This document shows positions 1 to 12,300 of a stretch of DNA of 64,000 nucleotides, in pieces (the stretch's first letter is position 1; every line of letters starts with the position of its first letter). The stretch is from contig OU612069.1 in the NCBI GenBank assembly GCA_914767715.1, positions 2,792,001 to 2,856,000 of the forward strand, written 5' to 3'. Origin of the DNA: Membranipora membranacea (Eukaryota; Bryozoa; Gymnolaemata; Cheilostomatida; Membraniporidae). The notes under the pieces are model-generated. The model saw only the letters and a program-made list of their open reading frames with translations. It did no database searches and had not been told where the DNA came from. Made by a program: the position numbers and the translations under genes.

Positions 1-150
1 GCGAGAAAGTCAAACGATGTATGGATAAAATCAGCTGCCTCTTATGTGTGGTTCTTCTTGTCACTAATATGATGGGACAAGATCATAACAGCAAGGATCA
101 TAACACATTCACTGTTTCCATATGTCCCTTCTCGATGTACTACATCAATC

Positions 151-239
151 CTAGATCAAGCATGATCCAGTTTGCCTGTCGCCGGCAAAGGGCAGTAGAA
201 TGACCTGACTGCAGGCAAATTGGATCAAACTTTTTCTAC
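151..239. repeat. Short palindromic MITE, copy 1 (about 90 bp)
   Basis: The left arm at 151-182 (CTAGATCAAGCATGATCCAG...) is the inverted, imperfect match of the right arm at 207-239 (...CAAATTGGATCAAACTTTTT). The same arm sequence occurs at 48159-48251, and a weaker copy at 11410-11492. The rest of 1-1616 is intronic or upstream DNA with no convincing exon on either strand. Confidence 0.6.
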
Positions 240-1616
240 CTCCATCCACACCCGTCACCAAAGCCTTCCATCCCATTTTGAGTGTTTAGATTTTGTTCAC
301 TGATGTTAGGAGTCTGTACATTGATCCGTTATTGGTTTGCGCTTATATTGCTATTATTGACTTCCTGGAGAGATACTTTTCTGATCCAACACTGTTTACA
401 TATTGAATTTAATTTGAACGGTTTAAGAGTAAAATTCATTCTAATTAATACGACCCCAGGCAAGTGAGTTGAATCTGTTTAAAATTCAATTTCAGCTGCT
501 GTCACGTTTGCCTTCTGATTGCAACATGCTTTGAAGTAGCCCCTCACTCTTTAATATTATGGAATTTTGAGCTGTCAGGCAGTATTGCCTGTTAATGGGG
601 GTTGGTAAACCTTTTGATGCCAGTCCGTATCAAAGTGTATCATCAGGCTTCAATGTCTAATAAGTATGAGCATAAAATGCTGGGTGGGGAGGAAGGGTAA
701 TAATTATGTAATATAGATTGGTCTAGGTTAGTAATGGTGAACAGTACATGTTTCAGTTGAGCTGCTGTAGGCTGGCATTTCTTTGTTTCAATCATCCCCA
801 TACAAATTAGCAGCAGCAGACAAGGAACCTCTGAAACTTCTTGTTTCGGCAGCAGGAAAGTTTTCGTCGATTTTCTTATTACGTAAATCAAAATATTATT
901 TTACATATGATGACAAAGACAACATTGAAGTATTCTGTTAGTAAACATTCATTGGTGTCTCCGATTGGGTCATGGAGTGCTTTGGTGTGAAATCAATGTA
1001 TCTTAGATTGTAAATATTATTATATTGCTACAGTAAACAAGAAATCACCTTGTAAATAGCGTGCGATTACAAGATGGATATAGGGGGAATTTATGTAAAC
1101 ATAGGAAGCTAGCTACATCAGGTTTTATAGATTTAGGTCTTTCTCCCTTAGGTTTGAGCGTTCCGTGATATGTTGAGGAGTCATCCTCTCATTAAAAAAT
1201 GGTCATTATTCTTTATTGCTATCAACTCTATAAGAGATATACCTATTTCCTATTTGCTTATTTTTGAATGCCTTGTGCTCTGATTTGTACTTCAGAGTGC
1301 ACAATCGTTTCCTCCCCTCTCACTCATTGTTTCATGTCGGTGTTGTGACTGTATCCATACTTTTCTGTAATCTTTTTTTTTCTTTGATTCTTCCACTTTT
1401 TTCTAGTTGCGGTGGTTGGTTGCCTATTTCTATATATCTGTGCCTGGTAATACTCATGCATTGTCTGCAAACTAAACTTTCAGATCTAAGATCTATTCAT
1501 TCCTTAGTCGTATTTATTTGATTTAAATACAGAAAAAATAATGTTAATATATTCATAATTTATATATATACAAACTTGATCATTGTATTGAAACATTCAT
1601 TTTTTTTCTTTCTTAG

Positions 1617-4600
1617 AATGCAAGTGAGCCTAAGTTCTCTCCTCAAGCCCTGCCTGGTGGTAGTGCGGGTGGGTACGGTACCCCTCCAGCATCGCGAGCC
1701 CACCTGGCACATAACGCCTCAGAGCCTCTGATCAGACTGAATAGGGGTGAGGGAGGTGACCCCGTACCCGATGTAGTACCTAGAATGAACAGACAGACAC
1801 CAGACAGAGCCAGCTCTCATGAGGTGAGTTATCGGCTCTCGGTGTACTAACAGCGTACTTACCGTGTACCATACTTCACTCTGACTTAAATCCAGACTTC
1901 CTGTTAATCCAAACGGGGATTGGATTAAGTTGAGTGAATTGTAGAAGGCAATTCTCGGGTTGATACCATGTTCCCGAGAATTTTTTCAGCTTAATGCAGA
2001 CTTATAGGTAGTTTTCTGCCGTACAGTTGCAGCCTGTAGACAATAAATGAATAAATTGTCTGACAACTTCATAGTTCTCACAGCTCACAGTTCCAGGCGC
2101 TCGCACTTTTGGATTTAAGTGGCCAGCTCCATTTTCTTGTTCCTCCTTATGTAGAGTCTATGTATTTGAGCTATGAGAGTAAATATGCGAAAATGAATGT
2201 GTGATGTTACTGTGTGGTTTTTTCGAACTTATTCATTTCATCTTTTTTTCACCCAAGTACCAGAATGCTATGGGGCTGGGTGGACGTCCGACCCGCAGTG
2301 ACTCCTCTAAGGACCAGGTGCAGGTCAAGATAACTCCTAACGACTCGGAATCTCCAGAGATTAGAAAATATAAGAAGAGATTCACCAGTGATATTCTGTG
2401 TGCCGCCCTGTGGGGAGTTAATCTACTAATTGGTACTGAGGCTGGACTCATGTTACTAGACAGGAGTGGACAAGGCAAAGGTTAGTCTCGGGAATTACTT
2501 ATTGCAGTTCCATGACCTAAGCCTGTTATGGTTTTGAGGGTGACTGTAGAAGATGAAATACCCTTAGGCCCATTTAGTGAATTTGTGTGGTTATAGGGAT
2601 AATCTGGGATCTAGTTCAAGTCAATATTTTTTATCACAATGAAAACCTCATAGCATATAGGATTACTAGAAAAGAGCGGGCAAGGCAAGGGTTAGTCTTA
2701 CTGACTCATCCTACTCTGATGACCAAAGCCTGCCGCTCAGTTATGTGTAATGACCGTGACTGTATGCTGTAATGGGTGTATGACTAATATTGCGATGTGT
2801 TGTGGTTTTAGTAGACATATTTTAGGACATTGTGGGCTATAATCCGGTTATATTAACATATTTATACCACTCAGACTTGTATTTCCTTTTCCGATTGACC
2901 AAAAATAGGATTAGCCCTTCTCTTGTTGTAGTCACAATTTGTCAAATGTAAAAATTTATTACTTAATAATTGAAATATTTATGAATCAATCATATACAAG
3001 GCTCAGAAGTTTAAATCAATGAAGAGGGAGTTCTTTGTTTAAATCTTATGTAATTTATAGACGCAAGGTTTAAGATATTTAACAGCTTTATTTATATTCC
3101 CATTTTTTCTCTTTTACAGTATATCAGCTGATCAATCGAAGGCGGTTTGCTCAGATGGAAGTCCTAGAAGGTCAAAACATCCTAGGTATGTTAGATTTAG
3201 ACTTAGATATTCAGATATTCTAAAGGTTTATAATCCAGGCATCATACATGAGTATCAAGGTTCATTAGATTTATATCATTTTTGTAAAACATTTTGACGC
3301 ATCACATCAAAAACAAATAGCTTGTTGGTATGTTTGTTCTAGATGATTGCATAATGAGTTTGTATACTGCTTGTTTGTTATATCCACCCACATTGAAAAG
3401 TTTGGCATTCAAAGCAGGCCGGATGAAATCATACATAAAAAGTCTGACCTGCCTCTGTAAAGATGTATCAATGGTACTTGCCTCTGTAAAGATGTATCAA
3501 TGGTACTCCACCCTAGGTAGTTCTATGCTTTGATGCTTTTGATAACACAAACCAAAATTTGGGGAAGTTATATATTGTATTTGCAAGCCTTTAGCCTCAA
3601 ACATGTGGTTACCGGTATACTGATATAAAGTATACTTAGCATACATGGTATTCATTATACATAATGGATTTAGCTTATAAGCTTTAGTTCCCCATAATTC
3701 ATTGTTATTATATAAGAGGGTGGAGTTATCTTCTCAATATGGAGCAACTGACAACTCCAATATACTTTATTAATACTCAATCAATACTCAGGTTGCAGTT
3801 AGTCCTGTTTTTGTCGTCTTGCCTTTTGTCTGAAACTATAGCCTTGATATGTCATTTCAGTAACCATATCTGGTAAGAAGAACCGTATCAGAGTTTATTA
3901 TCTCTCATGGCTGAAGCAGAAGTTCCTCAGATCTGAGCAAGTAGAGAAGAAGCAAGGCTGGACTAATGTCGGAGAGTTAGAAGGCGCTGTTCACTTCAAT
4001 ATAGTGAAATATGAAAGAATCAAATTCTTGGTGATAGCGTTGGTGAACAGTATAGAGATATATGCCTGGGCTCCGAAACCTTATCACAAATTCATGGCAT
4101 TCAAGGTGAGTAATACTTGATTGATTGATTGATCATTACTTCGATCAATCTGAATACATTGAAAATGTATATAATTGATCTGATTTACAATAAAAAATGT
4201 GGCGTTGGCATAAAAATTGTAAAACTCATTAAAAATCATTCGTTATATCGATTTTCCATACTTAACTTGTACAATGTGGCGCCGTATTATACAGAACGCA
4301 CCGCAGCATCAAAAGATAACTACTATCTGCAACATGAAACGTAGTCTTGGAAGGCTTGCGTCATGTTCACTATTTTGAATAGGCTAAGAGTGGAAAATGT
4401 GCTCCAAGATTGGTTGGATTGTGGAAATTAGTTTAATTTCCTTTTGTAGTCTTTCACTGAGTTGGCAAACAAACCAAAACTGGTTGACCTCACAGTGGAG
4501 GAAGGTCAGAGGTTAAAGGTCGTATATGGATCACAGAATGGATTCCACGCCATTGACCTGGATACCAACACCACATTTGATCTCCATATACCATCCCTGG

Positions 4601-7600
4601 TAAGTTAGATATTATTGTCTATTCTCTGTTGTGTGTGTAAAACTGTTAGGCTTTTGCTGCTTTGCCAGTTTGGATCTAATGTATTGAGCTCAAGGTTTTG
4701 GAAACTGAATAAAATGCCTCCAGTAGGTGATGTAAACTGGGTTTGGGACACTCGATTCAAGAACAGATATAGTATAGACTATCTATCTATGAGTTGTGTA
4801 TATATGTTAGGTTCTCTATATATCTTAGTGGATAAAATAATAGACATATTGATTGATACGAAGCTTTCAGTATACTCTATCTAAATGCACTATCTATGTC
4901 TGTGGTCTCTAGCTTTACACATCTTTACTGCACACTGGCTATAACAAATTCATGCAGGTAACAAACTTTTAAGCTCGTGCAAATCTACACTCTATCGATC
5001 AGTGGTGGATGGAAAATATTAGGGGGGGGATTTCGTTACACTTAATACACTTTAGTAAACAAGTGAATGCTTTAGAAATAAAATATTGAGAGAGTATCTT
5101 CATTATTTTGGCATTCAATACAAGCTGAAACAACCTCCATCAGTTTTCCATAAATTTTGGTATCATAATTTAGTCGACTGTTATCAAGTTCAAATTAAAA
5201 ACTCTGACTTCCTCCTGATCCTCCTGTTATCTATCCACCACTGGTACCAGAATCACTGTTGTCGAAATTGTTATCGTTACAATCATTATGAATATTGTGT
5301 GTTCGATTTTACTAAATTCTTGTTCCACTTGCCGAGGGAGACAAATCCTATTTAGAAATCGTCTTCTTTTCCCCTGTGTCTAGAGTTTCTACCATAGACT
5401 TAATATACTATACTATACTATATAGTATATTAAGTCTATGGTTTCTACACCTGACCTGTCCTTGTAGATGCGATTTCTCTTTTCTTATCATACTTTCCGA
5501 ATCATTATTATCTGTTGTCAGCTTGTTGTACAAGTCACATATTGTTGTTACCTTTTGCTGCAAAGCCTCAAGTAAAAGTAGTGTCGCATTTGAAATTTGA
5601 CATAATGAGAAGTTTGGAATATTTCCAGTCTTTTTTACGCCATGTGTTTTGTACTCCATGCTGATCACGTCACGATTCGTTTCTCTTAAATAGGACAGCC
5701 CACGTATTAGTGTTATGGTAATGAGTAATTCTGGAATGACTTGAGATGTCTGCATTTTCCTAAGTTGGCATTTACGCATCAACATCTGAAGTTCCACTTC
5801 CTGTTTAAAGCTTAGCCTTGCGATGTGATCATTGTGCAGCCATGAAATCAATGGTCTATTCCCTTCAAGTTTGAGTTATCAGCAAATCAAATCCTCAAAT
5901 TAAGTCAGGTATCTTGCGCTGCCCAAAAAGTGAGCTTTGCAAGGCTTCATATCTGTCTTGATACCAGTAACAATAGCCGTTTGTTATGCTAAGTACTCAT
6001 TCTTAATGGTTCCACACTAAAACTTCAACAACTTGATTTGAAAAATTGGGGAGAAAAGTTTCTTTAATCATGCATTTCAAACTGGTTTCCTGTTGCCGTT
6101 TCCGATTACATGAGACTATATTTGGCTCTGACGCCCTTAAAACCTTATCTTCCTACCTTCTTGTGCATGAGATACTTTTTTTTGTAATACAATACTTTGA
6201 GTTCATCACTTAGCACACTGTTGCCAAATACAACCAACACTAGAGTGAATTCAGCTTGCTTTATCCTTGTGTTTTTGAGCACAGTTTAGTTCACGAGATC
6301 CATGAAAATATAAAGCCACGGTCAAGGAGTTGTCGCACTCCCCACACTAAACATAATCCTGCAACTCCTGCGAGAAGTCAGACTTGGTATCTCCAAATTT
6401 AAGGTGCCTCCTGTGGTCATTTTTTCCATCCTATACTAACTAAACAGTAATTAGAAAATGAGCAAAAATAAAACACTGAGGAGACCACTTCATTCTCAAT
6501 ATACCTCAGAATTATAGCCTTGGTTCTTTCTCTCTTGTTTCAGGCACAGGGAGGGACGATTATCCCACACTGTATAGTTATATTACCTGAGTCTAATGGC
6601 ATGCAGCTACTTCTCTGCTATGACAGTAAGTTTTGTTGCACTATGAGCTTTTTCTACGATTCAGGCCTGCTATCAAACCCATAGATCACCACCATGAAAT
6701 TACGAAGGGTTGGCTACGATCCTGATTCAGGCTGAACCTTACTCTCAGCAGTAAGATAAATAGATAAATAACTGACCAATCTGGATTGGAGGGTCACTAT
6801 ATATACCTCAATGTTGTACACCTGGACCAGAAGTTGGGGGGGGGGGGGGGTGAAAGTTGTATGGTTTCACTCGTAAACCATGAACAATCATGCTGCGGGT
6901 GTTAAAGATATTCCCTTCTTAAATCCTAACAAAGTTCTTATGCCTAGTCATTCCAAACTCCCAACCTATGAATCCCAGTCAAGACAGACCGTGTTGGAAC
7001 TATCAGTTATCAGATGGTAATATAACACAGTAAGGATGTACATGTACATTAATTTCTCTTTCACAGACGAAGGAGTATTTGTGGACACTAACGGGAAAAT
7101 CACTAAAAATGTGGTGGTGCAGTGGGGAGAAAGTCCAACATCAGTTGGTAAGTATCAAAATACTTAGCTATAAGTAAACACATATACAATACAAATAAGA
7201 GTTGTGACACGATTAGACATGTTTGCCAATGGCCATGGCATACAGGCGTTACGGCTCGTACGTATTTCGGCAATTGACAGAAACACACTGAAAACGATAA
7301 GTAGAGAAAAAATGCAATGTACCTATTGAGCAAGCAAGGATAAACAGAATGCTCAAATTTTTAGAGGTCTTGAAACTGCGCTTGCCGATGGTTTCTAGCT
7401 GACGACCTGTGTGTTGTGCAGTGGTATGCGCACATTCTTTGCAAATAATTGTCAACCCTTATCGCCTTACCGCTCTGGAGTTGAAAATGTATCTATTTGA
7501 TGGCGAATTCCTGTCATTCCTTTCCTTTGACGTCTATTCTTGTGGCTGTTTGTAGCGTTCATCAGTACAGGACAGATTATGGGCTGGGGTAATAAAGCTA

Positions 7601-8438
7601 TAGAGATCCGAGCCGCTGACACAGGACATCTCGATGGTGTATTCATGCATAAGAAAGCTCAGAAACTCAAATTCCTCTGTGAACGAAATGACAAGGTTGG
7701 TGTTGTAGTGGCTCTCATGTTTGCTATAAAATCAGGAAGACAGACGCACATATTATCTGAAAGGAGTAAATATTAGCTAGGGTTTAGTTTTGCTAGCTTT
7801 GGGGTGACTTAATGTTAGCTAGTATCAGTTTTTGGTAGCCAAGGTAGGAGCTTATAAGTTGTAAAGAGGGTGCGAAAATGTTAGCTAGCCATCAACAGTA
7901 CTATTTCAACCAAACATTTCCTCTTAGGAGCTCAAGACTCCTGGACAGCTGTGTCACTGTTTACCTTCATAATCTTGTTTGGATTACCAGCCCAGATGGA
8001 CAATAATCAGCGTTATCTAGTTGATTGAGAGCAAATGTTGATAAATGATGGGTGTTTTACATTAAGCTGCGCCTTGCCTCTCAACCCACCAACTCCTTTC
8101 CAACCGGTCATTAGGTATTTCAAGAAACCTTATAGTCTTAATATAGTCGGCTACATTTGGGGTGTTTTGAGAACACTTAGGCATAACGTTGAATCATTGA
8201 ATGTATTGTGGTGGCGACACCCTGCCCTCATCAGCCATAAATTGTACTCGGTGTCATAAGTCTCACAATGATAGATGGGTTTCTTAATCAGTTTCGTAAT
8301 CGGTCTTCTTAATCGGTTATGTTTTTCTGCTAAGTCATATTTTTACTTTTGCAGGTATTTTTCTCCAGCGTCAAATCTGGTTCTTACTGCCAGATATACT
8401 TCATGACACTGAATCGACCAGGAATCACAAACTGGTGA
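1617..8438 (+). CDS. TNIK/MAP4K4-like: Misshapen/TNIK/MINK1/MAP4K4-type Ste20 kinase, C-terminal nine exons with complete CNH domain (5' part outside window)
   Basis: Nine exons: 1617-1823, 2258-2480, 3120-3185, 3861-4105, 4450-4599, 6544-6625, 7067-7147, 7556-7695 and 8355-8438. All introns are GT-AG and all phases agree, giving 425 codons and a TGA at 8436. The first exon and the start of the second encode a low-complexity Ser/Pro/Gly linker. From about 2380 the product is a citron-homology (CNH) domain that follows vertebrate TNIK/MINK1 almost residue for residue: [96 protein letters not shown] and [12 protein letters not shown], ending in NW. In this family the N-terminal Ste20 kinase domain acts in JNK, cytoskeletal and Wnt signalling, and CNH binds small GTPases such as Rap2. 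The kinase exons must lie left of position 1. The second exon could instead begin at 2264 (CAG acceptor). Paralogue identity cannot be resolved from the CNH alone. Confidence 0.95.
2664..2765 (+). repeat. Decayed tandem duplicate of a TNIK exon end and its splice donor
   Basis: The exon end and donor at 2455-2490 (GGACAAGGCAAAG followed by gttagtct) reappear about 210 bp downstream at 2664-2700 as GGGCAAGGCAAGG followed by gttagtct. Similarity continues through the following intron sequence (gacc-aaagcctg and gtgactgta motifs). The copy still has a donor-like site but no acceptor or open frame that fits the gene. I read it as a local duplication rather than an alternative exon. Confidence 0.5.
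3425..3514 (+). repeat. Two-copy 31-bp tandem duplication in a TNIK intron
   Basis: A segment beginning GCCTCTGTAAAGATGTATCA is present twice in direct succession within the intron between exons 3185 and 3861. The copies are nearly identical, so the duplication is recent. No coding meaning is apparent. Confidence 0.75.
5393..5440. mobile_element. 48-bp palindromic MITE remnant with 8-bp target-site duplication
   Basis: The 20-base arms at 5393-5410 and 5423-5440 (CATAGACTTAATATACTA and its complement) form a near-perfect palindrome around an AT loop. The flanking octamers at 5385-5392 and 5441-5448 are both GTTTCTAC. The end sequence CATAGAyTTAAwA matches the terminal repeat of the 393-bp element at 60968-61360, which also makes an 8-bp duplication. 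It therefore looks like an internally deleted, minimal member of the same hAT-like family, inserted in the TNIK intron. Confidence 0.8.
5408..5851 (-). CDS. Unrecognised 147-codon ORF inside a TNIK intron
   Basis: An uninterrupted minus-strand frame with a central stretch rich in Leu, Thr, Asn and Asp and a basic C-terminus. Its last codons run through the 48-bp palindrome at 5393-5440, so at least the tail is transposon sequence. I recognise no domain and see no supporting splice structure. It may be a chance frame or a fragment of a mobile-element gene. Confidence 0.15.
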   Translation of the reverse strand: MISWLHNDHIARLSFKQEVELQMLMRKCQLRKMQTSQVIPELLITITLIRGLSYLRETNRDVISMEYKTHGVKKTGNIPNFSLCQISNATLLLLEALQQKVTTICDLYNKLTTDNNDSESMIRKEKSHLQGQVRCRNHRLNILYSIV

Positions 8439-9340
8439 TCAACTGGTGGTAACAGCACGTAATTATTACGTGTAACGGGCGACCTGAATTCACAAGCTTG
8501 CGTCCTATTGGAGGTGATTATGTTGAGAACAAGCTACAGCAGCGCGCTAAATTACACACTGGAGCTGAAAGTTCTTTTCAGTTCTTAAAAGATCAAAGAA
8601 AGTAACATATAAAGTAAATACCACCTAACTCTTTTAGAAAGCCGTGGAGTTTTTATAATATCTTTTATACAATTTATGTTTCACATTTATTGTATTGTTT
8701 ATGTCGTCAAAAGTTATAATAATATACATATATAACTTACAACTTTTCAAAAAAATAATTTATGGTGTGATTTTTTTTGGTATTTGTTTATCGATATCAT
8801 GATAATATATATATAACGGTATATATAGTATATATCATATTTTTGCCTGGTCGGTTGCGAAAGTAGCTGTTATTTCCTTGGTAAGCATTAGAAGTTTTCA
8901 CTTTGGTATTAGAGTACGACTCGTAAGCTTTTGTTGAATGTTCTTAGTCCTGAAAATAGGCGGGTGCATTAAAAATATCTAAGCTTTTTATTCGGAAAAC
9001 CGTGACGCACGAAACTATAATCTTTTGTAAAATAGGACTTATTTTATAACGTTCATTCAACAGTACTGTAGACCCATTTGTATTTTTGTGTCCTGACTCA
9101 ACAATTACAGAAAGCTTTATTATTTTTCTGACATTACTAGCAGTGATCTACTGTAAAATCCCAAGTGTAGGGGGTATACAGTATAATTTTAGTATTCGGA
9201 GTTGCCCATTCTTAAGTTATGGTTTGAGTCAAAGAAAAGGTGCTACGACTCCACTTTCGTTTTTTTTTGTATTTAATCTGGATGGATACTACTATTGTTC
9301 TTACATTTAATTACCGCAAATAAAGTCGGCTCATAAATAT
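8439..9340 (+). other. Probable 3' UTR of the TNIK-like gene
   Basis: AT-rich non-coding DNA directly after the CNH stop codon. It contains TA-rich runs near 8720-8840. A canonical AATAAA at 9319-9324 could be the polyadenylation signal. No ORF with coding character is visible. The 3' end is inferred from the hexamer only. Confidence 0.4.
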
Positions 9341-12300
9341 CACCTCGCCAGTTTTTTTTGGTTAGAAGTTCAAATCACTAAGTCTAATTAAATCTTGCTC
9401 GAAGACTTTTGCCGGCATTATCTGAACATTAGCACATGTCAGCACCCTATCCAGTTGTTGAGATTAAGCGAACTTATCTTATGACTTAAAATATCAACAC
9501 AACTATAGCGCCGCAATTTCATAGAACGAAAAGAAAGGGTGATCAACTATATCATTTAGCACCGAGGACCCTCGACACCAAAGGATTTCAACTACGAGGG
9601 CACAGTTTGTAGTTCCCCTGCTGGGAAGTAGTTCTTTGAGGTTAGATTCAGGCTGTGAACGTGATTCTGTGTTAGGCATGCTGTGATCAAGCCCTGCATT
9701 TGTTTCTTTACCCCTTGAGCTATAACACTGGCTCTGTGTCTTCAATTGCACTTTTGGACAAAAACAATTGCACTTTTGCTCCAAAAAAAACAGGATAAAA
9801 TAGTGGTGTAATATTATAGCTTCTACAATTATCATACCTGTTAAAAACCATCATTCTTCATTATTCGGAAAACAAAATGAGGGATTTTCTTTTTTACCCC
9901 TGTTTTTGACAATGAGTTCCACGTCGACGTGCACAGAATTTTTCCTCGCCGGGGCCGTCGGGCGGGGGCAAATTCCTAGGGGGCTCAGACTAAGTATTTT
10001 TAGGTGCCGCGCTCAGTATTTTGATTGTCATTTTCTAACTGTGTAGAGCTATTGATTTGTAACAATGCACATTTTGGATGACCTTGGAAAAGAATCATTA
10101 TGTAAATGACACAATTTAGTTGCAGAAGGTTTTGTAGGTTTTTTCTCACCAAACTAAAACAGTGCTTCAGTGCCAACAACATTCTCGAAAAGTCAATTGA
10201 CCCTATGGGCAGGATATGTGAAATGATGGTTTCTTCAAATTTATGTGTTATGAGGTACTTGAGTTATAAGATGAGCTGGTCGGCAACCTTGCCTGACCTG
10301 AGGACAACTAGAGGTCAATTAGATAACTATTGGCACACGCTGTCGAAATGATTTTAATGGGGCTCTTTGTAGCGGTGCCAAATTTTGTATGGTAAATGGT
10401 AGTTTTGGTTCCTCAAACTCTTTATCCCCACGCCGTAGGCCCCCCCCTCCTACGGGCAGGAAGCGTGGATGGTAAATGGTCTTGCTGTAAATCATTCCTA
10501 AACTTATCTGTGGGCATGTATTAATGTAGTATATAGATGGCTCAATGGGTAAGCGGAGAAAAAACAGAAATTAATGTGCTGAAGGCTGTAAAATTGATTT
10601 ATTCATAACTTAATCTATTCAGAGTTCACCATAACTGCAAACACTCTGTGGGAATTTAATTTTTTTGCCTATTTCACAATCTTAAATTCAGCATAACAAA
10701 TAATTGAACTACTGGTCAATGACACCTATCAAGTGTTAGTAAGGTGTAAGATTAAGATTTGTTCTCTACATTCCATTTAATTGGTATAAATATCATACAT
10801 GTTTTAATTGTTCCAACGAAATGAAATCACATAAGCTCATGATTGTGTATGTTGCTCAAGCGCTTTTTTATCACTGGTCATACCAGGCGTTTACTGGTCC
10901 CCCTGCATGTTGCTGTGGGCTACGACTCTCTGAATTTGGTACGATAGATTTTAGTCATGCTGCAGTTGTATGAGATTCTAACCGTTTTTACTTTCCTTAG
11001 GTGGCAATAATATCATGATTATGCCTCAGATCTTGACAGCCCCCTGGATATTGATGTCAGGTGTCTTGTTGTAATGCTGCTGAGGTGCAACAAGAATCTA
11101 ACTGTTTGTTTTCTGTAGGCTGTGATAAAATAAGGATTATGCCTCTGATTCAACTGTTTTATGTATTACCCCAGGATATTACATTAGTGGAATGTAAATA
11201 ACTCTGTAAATCTGTAAAAATCCTTTAGCTCTCTCAAGTGAACTTTGCATATTCTGAATGTCAATTAAATACTCACACCTAAGTTGGCAAGTAAAATAAT
11301 GTGAGCTGAAATCCAGATCAGGATAAGAGCAAGCCAAATGCTGTCATAGAGCATTAAGATACTTAAACTTGGGAGTGAAGGTTTTTATTTGATTGATAAC
11401 TCTGACCCACTAGAACAAGTTTGATCCGAACTGCCAGCAGTCCGGTAATTCCCATTCTACTGGTGGGCTCAAACCCTCATGCTTGATCTACTGATCCACA
11501 GCAAGCATTAGGAGTTGCTTCCCATGCAGGCTCATCAAACGTCACATATCCTCTCATAATAAGTTGTTGAACCTAGACACATGGATTCTGGGTGTACACA
11601 TTTACAGTCAGTAGGAAATGTTGGATTGAAAACCTGCATTAGCATTCAGGAACTTATTAGTAGAAAATCAAGTAATTTAATTGAAAATTTCACAATGTTG
11701 CTATTTTAAACAGCTCCGGCTGTTGGTTGGTTATTAATGTTGCAGGAAATGGTTTGTTTATTGCATGTTTATGGCCTATTCCACCCAGCTTATAACCACC
11801 CAGTAGCCTTACACATGCCTACACTCAGATTCATGCCTTGACTGTAATAAATCTTCATTCTAAATTGGTGGTTGCTGTAAACCAAACCATAGGGAACTTA
11901 TTTTCCTGGCTGTACACCAAACCAAAAGGGACCCGGTTTCCGCTTTCACATTGGAGTTTTGTTTCAGTATGCCCTGAAGTTATTTCAGTATGACCAGCAT
12001 GAACGATAATAACAGTATTGATGAATATAGAAATTTGTTCGCAGTGACACTTAATTATCCTGCTTTCTTTTGTAACCAAGAGTACAGCTTTCTGTTATTT
12101 CTAGCTATTTGTGACTAATACTTTCTTGTACAATTTTCCTTGGTTAAATCAGTGTTGGCTCAGATTGCGATATTGTTAGTTTAGCCTGCCATCACTCCAT
12201 CTATTTAAAAGTGGGAGTTTTTATAGAGTAAAACAGTACCTTCATTAATATACTATTATTGTGGATGCGGATTATCGAATGCATATTGGATCAATAACTT

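Noticed and set aside
9503-9835. 110-codon minus-strand ORF as a gene
   Set aside because: No recognisable domain, low-complexity Lys/Cys and Ser segments, no promoter or splice support; likely a chance frame.
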